Source: Nocardioides sp. Root682 (GTDB taxonomy: Bacteria; Actinomycetota; Actinomycetes; Propionibacteriales; Nocardioidaceae). Taken from it: a stretch of DNA of 64,000 bases. Position 1 is the first letter of the stretch, and each line of letters opens with the position of its first letter. Below are positions 24,239 through 33,285 of the stretch, piece by piece. The notes under the pieces are model-generated. The model saw only the letters and a list, made by a program, of their open reading frames with translations, had not been told where the DNA came from and searched no databases. The DNA is taken from the NCBI RefSeq assembly GCF_001427795.1, contig NZ_LMHJ01000001.1:1039773-1103772 (forward strand), in the 5' to 3' direction. The position numbers and the translations under genes were made by a program.

Positions 24239-25150
24239 CTACCAGCTCCCCGGGAGCGCACCGCCGTACCAGTCCTCGATCAGCGACCGGCTGATGGAGA
24301 CGCCACCGGGCAGCACGAGCGACCCGTCCTCGGCGCAGGCGCGCATCTGGGCGCGGGTGAACCAGCGGGCTTCCTCGACGTCGTCGTCCTCGAGCCGGAT
24401 CGCCTCCGAGGTCGCCCGGCCGTGGAATCCCAGCATCAGGCTCGACGGCAGCGGCCACGGCTGGTTGCCGAAGTAGGTCACCTCGCCGACCTCGACACCG
24501 GTCTCCTCCAGCACCTCGCGTCGTACGGCGTCCTCCAGGCTCTCCCCGGGCTCACAGAACCCGGCGAGCGTGGAGAACCGGCCCTCCGGCCACGCCGCGC
24601 CCCGGCCCAGCAGGCACCGCTCGTCGTCGCTGCCCGGCTCGCCCGCCGCGACCAGCATGATCACGGCCGGGTCCGACCGCGGGAACTGCGGCTTTCCGCA
24701 GTCGTCGCACATCAGCTCGTGCCCGGCGGACCGCGGCGAGAGGGTGCCACCACAGCGGGGGCAGAACCGGTGCGCCCAGTGCCACTCGGCCAGGCCGAGT
24801 GCGTGGAACACCAGGGGTGCCTGCCGGATGGCGTCCCCGGACAGGAACGGCAGCAGCCCACGCAGCGGCAGCCACGTCTCGCCCTCCGCACGGGCCAGGT
24901 CGCCCGAGGCGATCACCGCCCACCAGGTCGCCCCGTCGCGCTCCCCCAGCAACACACGTACGCCGTCCGGCGCGTCAGCGGCGGAAACCCACTCCAGTCC
25001 GTCCGGCCCCGGACGGACCCGGGTGCCGGCGACCACCAGGACACGGCTGTCGGGATCAGCCCACCTGTCGGCCAGCCAGGCCTCGTCGTTGCGGTGCAGG
25101 CCGTGGCGTTCGTGAGCGTCGGCGGCGAGCGCCAGATGCGGAAAAGTCAC
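24239..25150 (-). CDS. nudC: NAD+ diphosphatase (NudC)
   Basis: The product is 303 residues from GTG 25150. The N-terminal domain is followed by a zinc ribbon (CPRC and CDDC), the Nudix box GFCEPGESLEDA with REVLEETGV, and the NudC-specific downstream motif QPWPLPSSLM. It cleaves NADH/NAD+ to NMN and AMP and can remove NAD caps from RNA in characterised members. TAGTCT ends exactly six bases before the GTG, so the transcript is probably leaderless. It is Rv3199c-like by context. Confidence 0.95.
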   Translation of the reverse strand: MTFPHLALAADAHERHGLHRNDEAWLADRWADPDSRVLVVAGTRVRPGPDGLEWVSAADAPDGVRVLLGERDGATWWAVIASGDLARAEGETWLPLRGLLPFLSGDAIRQAPLVFHALGLAEWHWAHRFCPRCGGTLSPRSAGHELMCDDCGKPQFPRSDPAVIMLVAAGEPGSDDERCLLGRGAAWPEGRFSTLAGFCEPGESLEDAVRREVLEETGVEVGEVTYFGNQPWPLPSSLMLGFHGRATSEAIRLEDDDVEEARWFTRAQMRACAEDGSLVLPGGVSISRSLIEDWYGGALPGSW

Positions 25151-25190
25151 ACCTGCAGACTAGTGAGCGCTTCCGCGCGATCATCAAGCC

Positions 25191-25694
25191 ATGGATGCTG
25201 CAGCGCTGCGGGCCGCGCAGGCCCCGCTCAAGGAGACGTACCGGTCCGACTCCGCCACCGCACGGATTCCCACGGCGGCCCGTGGTGACTACCGCGACCC
25301 GGACGTTTCGGCCACGATCGACGGCTTCGCCGGTCCGGTCCGGGCCGGACTCCACCGCGCGACCGGCGGCGACGGCACCGATGCCTGCTCGGCCGACCTG
25401 CTGCTCGAGGCCGTCCTGGCCTGCGCCGCGGTGACGCTGCGCGCCGTCGCGACGTCGATGGGGGTCGAGATCCGCAGCGCCCATCTCGCGGCCGACGGCT
25501 GGTGGGACGCCCGCGGCACCCTCGGCGTCGATCGACAGGCTCCGGTCGGCGTACGCGACATCGTCGTGACCCTCACCCTCGACACCGACGCGGACGATGC
25601 CACGCTCGGCAAGCTGGCCGTCGCGACCGAGCGGTACTGCGTGGTCGGTCAGACCCTGGCCGAGCCACCCACGATCCGCGTCGAGCGCGCCTGA
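25191..25694 (+). CDS. OsmC/Ohr-family protein
   Basis: The product is 167 residues. The two reactive cysteines of the OsmC fold are present, one in LLEAVLACAAVTLRA and one in ERYCVVGQTL, and the domain covers nearly the whole protein. OsmC/Ohr proteins reduce organic hydroperoxides. No MarR-type regulator is adjacent. It converges with adnB with four bases between the stops. Classification within OsmC, YhfA or Ohr groups cannot be settled by eye. Confidence 0.88.
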   Translation: MDAAALRAAQAPLKETYRSDSATARIPTAARGDYRDPDVSATIDGFAGPVRAGLHRATGGDGTDACSADLLLEAVLACAAVTLRAVATSMGVEIRSAHLAADGWWDARGTLGVDRQAPVGVRDIVVTLTLDTDADDATLGKLAVATERYCVVGQTLAEPPTIRVERA

Positions 25695-25698
25695 TCGT

Positions 25699-28600
25699 TC
25701 AGCCGAGCAACTTCTCGATCTCGTCCCGGTCCGCGAGGTCGTCGTGGACGACCAGGTCGCCGCTGCGCACGTAGTAGAACGCCGCGCGAACCTGCTCGAG
25801 CGGCAAGTCGTGGAGCTCGGCCCAGGCGAGCCGGTAGAGCGCCAGCTGGAGCGGGTCGGCGTCCTGTCGGGCGTTGGTCTTCCAGTCCACGACGAGGTAC
25901 GACGGCCCGCCCGCCCCTGCACGATCGCCACCATCGGGCTCGACGTAGACGGCGTCGATGCGCCCCCGCACGAGCTGCTGGGCGCCGCCCTGGGTGCCGA
26001 GCACGAGGGCGAAGGGCGCCTCGATGGCATGCGGCACCCGCGAACCGAACGGCCCGGCCTCGAAGGTCGCGATCAGCTCCTGGAGGTCGGCCTCGTCGTC
26101 GATTCCCGCATCGGCGCGACCCGCGAGCTCGTCGGGATCGAAGAGTCCCTGCTGGCCGAACCGGGCCTCGACCCAGGCGTGGAAGCGAGTGCCGAAGCGC
26201 GCGGCGGGCGCCGGCGGACGCGGCATCGGCCGCGCGAGATCGCGGGCCAGGCCCTCGGGGTCGTCACGGAGCCGTCCCATGGCGGTCGCCGACAGTGATG
26301 CCGGGAGGGTGACCACGACCTCGGTTCCGGCCCCACCGGCCGCCTGGACGCGGGCTTCGGCGAGCAGCTGGTCGATCTCGGCGTCCCACTCGGCGACGCG
26401 CGCGCTGGCCACGAGGTCCAGGTCGGTGTCCTCGGCCTCGGGATCTGCGGCGCGGACCACTTCCGCGGCGGCGATCCGCAGCCGGGCCTCCTCACCGAAG
26501 CCGTCGGCCGGCCAGGGCCGGGAGGGATCCTCGGCGTCGTAGGGGTTCGGCGAGCCCTTCTCCGGCCGGGTCAGCCACGGGTCGGGTGCCAGGCCCCACT
26601 CGCCCAGGAGCTCGCGCACCGTCTCCTGGTAGGACGACGGGCCGTAGGGCGTCTTGCGCGGCCCCCACTGGTACGAGGTGACCGACAGGTGGTGCGCGGC
26701 GCGGGTGAAGGCGACATAGCCCAACCGCAGCTCCTCGTCGGCCTCGTGTGCCTTGGCCCGCTGCCGATAGTCCTCGAGCGCGGCCTTGTCGAAGCCCGCC
26801 AGCTGCGGCAGGTCGGCGGCATCGCCGCGCAGTGGGGCAGGGAGCACCGACGGCGAGGAGACCCACAGCGTGCGGCCCTGGCTCGACGGGAAGCGCGACT
26901 CCCCCACGCCCACGCAGTAGACGGTGTCCCACTCCAGGCCCTTCGACCGGTGCACGGTGAGCAGCTTGACCGAGTCGGCCTCGGTGGGCGTCGCGACGTC
27001 GAGACCGTTGCCCTGGTCGTCCTCGGCCGTGAGGTACGCGAGCAGCGCGGGCAGCGTCACGTCTCCGTCGACCGCCTGGAAGTCGGCGACCGCCTTCACG
27101 AACAGGTCGAGGTTGTCGCGTCGGGCTGCAGCCGCCGGGCTGGTCGCGGATGCGAGCTCGACGTCGACACCGGTGACGTCGATGATCCGGCGGACCAGGT
27201 CGAGCAGTGGCTCCCCCACGGCCGAGCGCAGCAGCCGCAGCTCGTCGCGGAGCAGGCCGAAGCGAGCCAGGGCCTCCTGGGAGTATTCGGCGTCACCGGG
27301 ATCGGCGAGGGCATCGTCGAGGCAAGGGATCTCGGCCGGGTCGATGCCGTCGGCGATGGCGACCAGCTGCGCGGAGACCGACACCGCATCAGACGAACGC
27401 CCTCGTCGGCCCGCGTGCTCGGCTGCCCGACGACCGAGCAGCCGCAGGTCGCGCGGCCCGATCGCCCAGCGCGGTCCGGCGAGCAGGGTGAGCAACGCGG
27501 CGTTGTCGGTGACGTCGTGCAGCAGCCGCAGGGTCGCGACGATCTCGGCGATCTCGGGCAGCCTGAGCAGGCCGGACAGACCGACGATCTCGACCGGGAT
27601 GTTGGCGGACGTCAGCGCGTCGAAGACCAGCTCCGCGTGCGCATTGTCGCGGGTCAGGACACCGACCCTCGCCCAGTCGCCCGGCTCCCCGCCCCAACCA
27701 GCACGGATCGATGCGGCCAGCCACGCCAGCTCGTCGCGCTGTGTCTCGAACACCTCGGCCGTCACGAGTCCGTCGGCAGCGTTCTCGGGTGCCCTCAATC
27801 GCGCCACCCCTGCGCCGCGGGCCTCGAGGGCGTCGTACAACGGAGCGGCGAGACGACTCGCGACGTCGAGGATCCGCCGGTCGGAGCGGCGGTTGATGGT
27901 GAGCGGGTGGGTGCGGGAGTCACCGTCGGCGGCCGGGAAGGTCTCGGCGAAGTTGAGGATGTTGGCGACCGAGGCTCCACGCCAGCCGTAGATCGCCTGG
28001 TTCGGGTCACCGACGGCCGTGACGGCGTGTCCGCGACCGTCGACCTCGCCGGAGAACAGCCGCGACAGCATGATCGCCTGCGCGACCGACGTGTCCTGGT
28101 ACTCGTCGAGCAGCACCACCTTGAAGCGCCCGCGCTCCACGGCGCCGACCTCGGGCCGCTCGGCCGCCAGCCGGGCACCGAGCTCGATCTGGTCGGAGAA
28201 GTCCATCAGGCCCAGGTCCCGCTTGAGCCCGCGGTACGACGCCACCAGCTTGAGCAGGTCAGCCCGCCGGTCGATCGCGGACATGGCCTTCTCGATCACC
28301 TCGACGTACGTCTTGCGGGCCTTGCCCGCCAGCTCCTCGGCGCGGGCCCGCTCGAACCCGCGGCGCGCCTCCTCGTCGTGCGCGAGCACCTGGGCCGGCG
28401 CCACGAGGTGTTCGCTCATCGCCGAGTCGAGCGCGAGCAGGTTCTGGATCGCCGTCTCGGGGTGGTCGGTCAGGTGCTCGATGTCGCCGGTGAACCGGTC
28501 GATGGCGCGCGCCCCCAGCTGGTAGCGCGCCGCGTCCGTGATGACGCGGGTGTCGGGCTCGTGCCCGATCCGCAGGCCGTGGTCGGTGAGCAACGTCGCG

Positions 28601-28962
28601 GCATAGGCGTTGTACGTCGCCACGGTCGGCTCGAGCACCTCGTCGGCCTCGTCGCCGCCGGTGGCCCCCAGGTCCAGCGCGCCCGCATCACGCAACGCAC
28701 CGCGGATGCGCTGGCGCAGCTCGGCGGCGGCCTTGGTGGTGAAGGTCAGGCCGAGCACCTCCTCGGGCCGCACCTGCCCGGTGAGCACGAGGTAGACGAC
28801 CCTGGCCGCCATCAGCGTGGTCTTGCCCGAACCGGCGCCGGCGATGACGACCGCCGGGCGCAACGGCGCGCTGATCGCCGCCCACTGCTCCTCGCTCGGC
28901 GGGAACTTCGCCTGCATCGCTCGCTGCAGGTCGGCCGGCGTCTCCAGTCGGATCGGGGTCAC
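25699..28962 (-). CDS. adnB: AdnB subunit of the AdnAB helicase-nuclease
   Basis: The product is about 1087 residues from GTG 28962, which overlaps the adnA stop (GTGA); an ATG at 28998 would overlap adnA by 40 bases. It contains a UvrD-type motor with Walker A IAGAGSGKT (40-48), VVLLDEYQDTSVAQ, AVGDPNQAIYGWRGA, VHRSKGLEWDTVYC and YVAFTRAAHHL. The C-terminal RecB-family nuclease has SYLVVDWKTN with the catalytic Asp and Lys. AdnAB resects double-strand breaks in place of RecBCD in mycobacteria and relatives. The gene pair equals Rv3201c-Rv3202c in order and length. Confidence 0.95.
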   Translation of the reverse strand: MTPIRLETPADLQRAMQAKFPPSEEQWAAISAPLRPAVVIAGAGSGKTTLMAARVVYLVLTGQVRPEEVLGLTFTTKAAAELRQRIRGALRDAGALDLGATGGDEADEVLEPTVATYNAYAATLLTDHGLRIGHEPDTRVITDAARYQLGARAIDRFTGDIEHLTDHPETAIQNLLALDSAMSEHLVAPAQVLAHDEEARRGFERARAEELAGKARKTYVEVIEKAMSAIDRRADLLKLVASYRGLKRDLGLMDFSDQIELGARLAAERPEVGAVERGRFKVVLLDEYQDTSVAQAIMLSRLFSGEVDGRGHAVTAVGDPNQAIYGWRGASVANILNFAETFPAADGDSRTHPLTINRRSDRRILDVASRLAAPLYDALEARGAGVARLRAPENAADGLVTAEVFETQRDELAWLAASIRAGWGGEPGDWARVGVLTRDNAHAELVFDALTSANIPVEIVGLSGLLRLPEIAEIVATLRLLHDVTDNAALLTLLAGPRWAIGPRDLRLLGRRAAEHAGRRGRSSDAVSVSAQLVAIADGIDPAEIPCLDDALADPGDAEYSQEALARFGLLRDELRLLRSAVGEPLLDLVRRIIDVTGVDVELASATSPAAAARRDNLDLFVKAVADFQAVDGDVTLPALLAYLTAEDDQGNGLDVATPTEADSVKLLTVHRSKGLEWDTVYCVGVGESRFPSSQGRTLWVSSPSVLPAPLRGDAADLPQLAGFDKAALEDYRQRAKAHEADEELRLGYVAFTRAAHHLSVTSYQWGPRKTPYGPSSYQETVRELLGEWGLAPDPWLTRPEKGSPNPYDAEDPSRPWPADGFGEEARLRIAAAEVVRAADPEAEDTDLDLVASARVAEWDAEIDQLLAEARVQAAGGAGTEVVVTLPASLSATAMGRLRDDPEGLARDLARPMPRPPAPAARFGTRFHAWVEARFGQQGLFDPDELAGRADAGIDDEADLQELIATFEAGPFGSRVPHAIEAPFALVLGTQGGAQQLVRGRIDAVYVEPDGGDRAGAGGPSYLVVDWKTNARQDADPLQLALYRLAWAELHDLPLEQVRAAFYYVRSGDLVVHDDLADRDEIEKLLG

Positions 28963-31900
28963 TGCGCCACCACCGCCCCCGCGCTCTTCGCCGGACACAG
29001 CGGCACGAACGTGCAGGTACGGCAGTGCTGGCCGGCCACCGCCGGGAAGTGCTCCTCACGGATCAGCGTCGCCGCGTTCGCGAGCCGTCCGCGCAGGTCC
29101 TCGCGCTCCGGACCCTCCTCGGCGTGGACCGGCTGCTGCTGCACCGTGGCCGCGGGGCCGCCGTCCAGCAGACCGAGCTGCACGAGCTCGGCGCCGCCGG
29201 CTCTGTGCGGCGGCCGGTCCGGGTCGGTGTCGAGCGCGCCGTGGTCGACGGCGTACTGGTAGAGCGCGAGCTGGACGTGCCCCTTGACCGAGGTGTCCGA
29301 CGGCTTGTTGCGGCCGGTCTTGAGGTCCACCACCACGACGTGTCCGTCGGCGTCGAGCTCGACCCGGTCGGCGTACCCGGTCAGCTGCACGCGCTCGCCG
29401 TCGCTCAGGTCGATCACCGTGGAGAACTTCGCCTCGCGGTCGACCAGCTCGCGCGGGTTGGACTCGTGCCACTCCACGAAGCGCTCCAGCGCAGCGCGCA
29501 CCCGTTCGTGCTCGCGCGCCTTCGACCAGGGTGTGCGGAAGTCGAGCCGGTCCCAGACCTCGTCGACGTGGGCCATCAGCGCCGCGGGGTCGGGGGGAGC
29601 GTCACCTGCCGCCACCCGTTCGGCAAGGGCGTGCACCATCTCACCCAGGTTGGCCGACTGGTGAGCGCGACCGACGCCACCGGCCTCGCGGGTCAGGAAC
29701 CACTGCGTCGGGCACACGGCCAGGGCCTCGAGCATGCTGGCCGACACCGGCACCGGCTGGTCCTCGGCGCGGATCGGCGTCGTCGACAGGGTCACCGCAC
29801 GCGTGCCCCACCACGTCGCCGGATCGGCGGCAGGAGCCAGCGCACGGCGTCCCACCCGCTCCTGCGCGAGCCGGGCGAGTCGGCGAGCGGCGGCAGCACG
29901 CAGCGGCGCCTCGGTCTCCGGGTCGGCAACGGTACGACGCAGCTCGGCCACCAGGCCGTCGAGTGACAAGGGCCGGGGCGGGCGGCCCACGACGTGCTCT
30001 ATCGAGCTGCCGAGCTCCTCGATGAACCGGGACGGCTGCTCCCCCTCGTCCTCGCTCGACTTCACGGCCGTGACGACGAGGCGCTCGCGCGCCCGGGTGC
30101 AGGCGACGTAGAACAGTCGTCGCTCCTCCATGAGCAGCTCCCGGGTCGAGACCTGCGGCACCACCCCATGGGTCCCGATCCGGTCGGCCTGCAGCAGCGT
30201 CGAGCGCCGCCGCAGGTCCGGCCAGCCCTCCGCCTGCACGTGGGCGGCCACGACCAGGCGCCACTCCAGGCCCTTGCTCCGGTGCGCCGTGAGCAGTCGT
30301 ACGGCGGCGCCGCGTGCGCCACGGTCGGCCAGCGTGTCGGCGGGGATCTCCTGCTGGACCAGGCCTTCGAGGAAGGGAGCGACGCCCTGGTGCTCACGGC
30401 GTTCGCCGGCGCGGACGGACACGTCGAACAGGGCACAGATGGAGTCGAGGTCGCGGTGCGCACGGCGAGCCGAGCCACCACCGGCCTCCACGTACCGGCG
30501 CAGGCGCTGCGGCCAGGCGGTGCCCGACCACACGGTCCAGAGCAGGTCCTCGGCACTGGCACCCGCGTCGAGGTCGGCGCGCGCCCGAGCCAGGAGCGTC
30601 GACAGCGCGCGCGCCTGCGCGGCCTCGGGCGCGTCGATCCCGTCGAGGAACGTCGCGTCGACGAGCGCCAGGCGCACCAGCTCACGCGATCCGCGCGGCG
30701 TCCCTCCGGACACCTGGCTGGTGTCCTTCTCCCGCTGACGCAGCACCCGCGCAAGGCGTCGTACGTCGCCGGCGTCGAGACCGCCGAGCGGTCCGGTCAG
30801 CAGCGCCTCGGCGCGACCCACGTCGACGTACTCGACGTGCGACGGATCGGTGTTGTCGAGGTTCACCACCGCCCGCAGGGCGTCCAGCAGCGGCAGCACG
30901 GCCGGGTCACGGACCAGCGGCACCTCGTCGCGCGCCACCTCGACCGGTACGCCCGCCGCGCCGAGCGCCCGACGCAGCGGACCGATGCTGGCGCGCCCCG
31001 AGCGCACCAGGACGGCCATGTCGTCCCAGGCGATGCCGTCCTCGAGATGGGCGCGTCGGAGCAGGTCGGCGAGGTGCTCGGCCTCGGCCCGCTCGGTGTC
31101 GAAGGTGCGGACCTGGACCTGCCCACGCCCCTGCGATCCGACCTCGGCCACCGGGGACAGGAAGAGCTTGCGGGCGTCCTCGGTGATCGTGCCCGGCAGG
31201 CCGATCCGTCCAGCCACGCGCTGCGCGGGCGCCATGATGCCCGGCCCGAAGCGGCGAATCGTACGCAGCGCAACCACGTCGGCCGGTGCGCCGTCGCTGC
31301 GCGGGAAAGATGTCGGGAACTCGAGGATCCCGCGCACCTCCGCGCCGCGGAAGCCGTAGATCGACTGGTGCGGGTCACCGACGGCGACCAGGTCGCGCCC
31401 GTCGCCCGCGATGGCGCGGAGCAGGGCCACCTGGCCCGGATCGGTGTCCTGGTACTCGTCGACGAACACGTGCCGGAACTGGGCACGCAGCTCGTCGCGG
31501 TGCACCTCGGCCTCGATCACCGCACGACGGATCAGGTCGGCGTAGTCGGTGGCGCCGAGGCTGTCGAGCGAGTCGAGGTACTGCTCGAGGAACAAGCCGG
31601 CGGCGACGTACTCGTCGATGCCCTCGGCGACACCGAGCGCCCGCAGGTCCTCCCCGTCCAGCCCCTTCTCGCGAGCCCGAGCGAGCACCGCGTGCACCTC
31701 GCGGGCGAACCCCCGCGTGGTCATGGCCTGCCGGAACCGGTCAGGCCACTGGACCGACTCGGGGTGGTCGGCCAGCAGCTCCCGGAGCACGACGTCCTGC
31801 TCCGGCGCCGACAGCAGCCGCAGGGGCGCTTCGTACAGCTCGGCCGGTGCGTAGCGCCGGACCAGCGCGTACGCGAAGGAGTGGAACGTCGAGCTCAGCT

Positions 31901-32204
31901 GGGGACCGGTGGTGCGGCCGAGCCGGGCGCTGACCCGGTCCCGCAGCTGGTCGGCGGCCTTGCGGGAGAACGTCAGCGCCAGCACTTGGTCGGGGCGCGC
32001 ACCGCGGCCCTCGATCCGGTCGACGATGGCCTCGACCAGCGTGGTGGTCTTGCCCGTGCCCGGTCCGGCAAGGACCAGCAGCGGGCCTCCGGCGTGGTCC
32101 ACGACCTGGCGCTGGTGCTCGTCGAGCTCCGCTGGTGGTCCGGGAGGCGAAGGCGTGGCAAGGCGGTACCTGGCCTGTCCGTTCCCGTGCTCCACGAGCG
32201 TCAC
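28959..32204 (-). CDS. adnA: AdnA subunit of the AdnAB helicase-nuclease
   Basis: The product is 1081 residues from GTG 32204. Motor motifs are VLAGPGTGKTTTL (44-56), HVFVDEYQDTDPGQ, AVGDPHQSIYGFRGA, AHRSKGLEWRLVV and CTRARERLVV. The nuclease domain has HVVVVDLKTG. Cys1061, Cys1064 and Cys1070 (CRTC to PLC) with an upstream Cys in LAVCPTQWF form the AddB-like iron-sulfur staple. Together with AdnB it forms the end-resection machine for homologous recombination, acting at the same breaks that the Ku/ligase genes 14 kb downstream could seal by NHEJ. Confidence 0.95.
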   Translation of the reverse strand: MTLVEHGNGQARYRLATPSPPGPPAELDEHQRQVVDHAGGPLLVLAGPGTGKTTTLVEAIVDRIEGRGARPDQVLALTFSRKAADQLRDRVSARLGRTTGPQLSSTFHSFAYALVRRYAPAELYEAPLRLLSAPEQDVVLRELLADHPESVQWPDRFRQAMTTRGFAREVHAVLARAREKGLDGEDLRALGVAEGIDEYVAAGLFLEQYLDSLDSLGATDYADLIRRAVIEAEVHRDELRAQFRHVFVDEYQDTDPGQVALLRAIAGDGRDLVAVGDPHQSIYGFRGAEVRGILEFPTSFPRSDGAPADVVALRTIRRFGPGIMAPAQRVAGRIGLPGTITEDARKLFLSPVAEVGSQGRGQVQVRTFDTERAEAEHLADLLRRAHLEDGIAWDDMAVLVRSGRASIGPLRRALGAAGVPVEVARDEVPLVRDPAVLPLLDALRAVVNLDNTDPSHVEYVDVGRAEALLTGPLGGLDAGDVRRLARVLRQREKDTSQVSGGTPRGSRELVRLALVDATFLDGIDAPEAAQARALSTLLARARADLDAGASAEDLLWTVWSGTAWPQRLRRYVEAGGGSARRAHRDLDSICALFDVSVRAGERREHQGVAPFLEGLVQQEIPADTLADRGARGAAVRLLTAHRSKGLEWRLVVAAHVQAEGWPDLRRRSTLLQADRIGTHGVVPQVSTRELLMEERRLFYVACTRARERLVVTAVKSSEDEGEQPSRFIEELGSSIEHVVGRPPRPLSLDGLVAELRRTVADPETEAPLRAAAARRLARLAQERVGRRALAPAADPATWWGTRAVTLSTTPIRAEDQPVPVSASMLEALAVCPTQWFLTREAGGVGRAHQSANLGEMVHALAERVAAGDAPPDPAALMAHVDEVWDRLDFRTPWSKAREHERVRAALERFVEWHESNPRELVDREAKFSTVIDLSDGERVQLTGYADRVELDADGHVVVVDLKTGRNKPSDTSVKGHVQLALYQYAVDHGALDTDPDRPPHRAGGAELVQLGLLDGGPAATVQQQPVHAEEGPEREDLRGRLANAATLIREEHFPAVAGQHCRTCTFVPLCPAKSAGAVVAQ

Positions 32205-32239
32205 TCAACCATCCCGGCCCGACACATCCCCGAGCGGCA

Positions 32240-32650
32240 TCAGGCCAGTTCGAAGTCTGCGAAGTCGAAGCCGGGTGAGACCAGGCAGCTCACCAGCGCA
32301 TCGGCGTCCGAGGGCAGCGTCCGCTGCCACACCCCCGCCGGCACCAGCCCCTGCGGTACGTCGACACCGACCACCAGTCGTGACCCGGCCGCCGCGTCCG
32401 GCGTCTCCCCGTCCCCACCCAGCTCGACCACGACCTCGCCGGTGTGCGCGAGCCAGATCTCGTCGGACCGCACACGGTGCCACGCCGAGGACTCCCCCGC
32501 CGGCAACAGGAAGTAGATCAACGTCGCAGTCGGCCGCACGCGCCCGTCGGCCAACGTCACGTCCTGCGGCGACACCCACGTCTGCAGGTACCAACCACCC
32601 TCCGGGTGGGGCGCCAGGTCGTGCTGAACAGCGAGCGCGGGGCGATTCAT
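32240..32650 (-). CDS. DUF985-type cupin protein
   Basis: The product is 136 residues from ATG 32650. The RmlC-like double-stranded beta-helix signature is clear: HPEGGWYLQTW, TLIYFLLPAGESSAWHRVRSDEIWLAHTGEV and a C-terminal LVSPGFDFADFEL. The His and Glu in this segment are the usual cupin metal or substrate ligands. The substrate is unknown. It follows adnA by 35 bases in the opposite direction of reading into it (same strand, upstream), so it may share a transcript with adnA only if read through. Confidence 0.88.
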   Translation of the reverse strand: MNRPALAVQHDLAPHPEGGWYLQTWVSPQDVTLADGRVRPTATLIYFLLPAGESSAWHRVRSDEIWLAHTGEVVVELGGDGETPDAAAGSRLVVGVDVPQGLVPAGVWQRTLPSDADALVSCLVSPGFDFADFELA

Positions 32651-32742
32651 GCAGGCAGTCTGCCCGAGCAGCCCGGGCGATGAGCTGGACGGAACGGTCT
32701 TGCCGCCAGACCAACCCGGCCACGTTGCCAAGACAACCGCGC

Positions 32743-32814
32743 GGTCGGCAGCGTGGCGAGAGGCGCCGTGGCTGCGAGCTTGCTCGCCGCTGTGCGCCGA
32801 AGACGCGCTCGACC
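32743..32814 (+). repeat. Structured repeat element, copy A (72 bp)
   Basis: The predicted fold from outside in is GGTCG/CGACC, a GCA/GCT internal loop, GCGT/ACGC, an asymmetric loop (GGCGAGA opposite GAAG), GGCGC/GCGCC, and an apical GCGAGC-TT-GCTCGC. Copy B at 43178-43248 has the same outer stems and loops but different inner pairs that still pair. It lies upstream of the cupin gene, next to a terminator. Confidence 0.75.
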
Positions 32815-32822
32815 AAAAGGTG

Positions 32823-32857
32823 AAGGGCCCTCGTGAGTATGAGTCACAAGGGCCCTT
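32823..32857 (-). terminator. Strong hairpin terminator
   Basis: AAGGGCCCT (32823-32831) and AGGGCCCTT (32849-32857) are perfect arms, extended by GTGA/TCAC inside. On the minus strand it is followed by cacctttt, so it could end a minus-strand transcript coming from the 32858-33285 interval. Confidence 0.75.
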
Positions 32858-33285
32858 CGGTTGATCGGTACTGGTGACGCTCCCGATCGATCTCCGACTG
32901 CGTCTGATCCCACTCGCCTCGTCACCCGGCTCGTGCGGCCGGCGTCCCCGTGAGGGGCCGCCTCACCGTCGCCCCGGAGGGTTTCGGCATGGCCGGTTGG
33001 ATCGTTGCCTTTCGGTGATCCCGCTCTCCCGGAGGAGTGCGTGGGAGAAGTTCTACGCCGGTCCATCCGGTGTTGGCAAGAGGTTTCCGTGCGGTTTCTC
33101 CATCGTTTTTGCTCCTCCACCGGTTGTCGGCGTGTCGTCCACAGACACGCCCGGCGCCCTCCACAGTTTCGCGTCGTTCGTCCCCAGAAAGGGGACCTGC
33201 CTGTGGACAGGGTGAGTACAAGGACTCAGCACGCGTGAGTCCTTGTGGCGTGCCCGATCCGGCGACCTTCTGGCTGAATGGACTC
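32858..33285. other. Hairpin-rich interval without a clear protein gene
   Basis: Several perfect inverted repeats occur in about 400 bases: GCGGCC/GGCCGC around 32935-32961, GGCGTGTC/GACACGCC at 33129-33151, GTCCCC/GGGGAC around 33180-33196 and an 11-bp pair at 33218-33246. TCGTCCACA and TGTGGACAGG resemble DnaA boxes. Long frames cross the terminator and look spurious. A 16-codon minus ORF with GGAGGAG upstream lies at 33053-33103. A minus-strand non-coding RNA ending at the 32823 terminator is possible. Confidence 0.4.
33218..33246. promoter_or_regulatory. 11-bp perfect inverted repeat before the SCO7613-type gene
   Basis: ACAAGGACTCA and TGAGTCCTTGT are separated by seven bases and end 40 bases before ATG 33286. 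It could be an operator or a leader hairpin. Confidence 0.5.

Noticed and set aside
21921..24476. 851-codon plus-strand frame through uvrD2 and mycoredoxin
   Set aside because: Antisense of a clear helicase with all motifs; no RBS or domain.
32647..33120. 157-codon minus ORF in the hairpin-rich gap
   Set aside because: It would read through a strong terminator and has antisense-like composition with many Arg and Pro.
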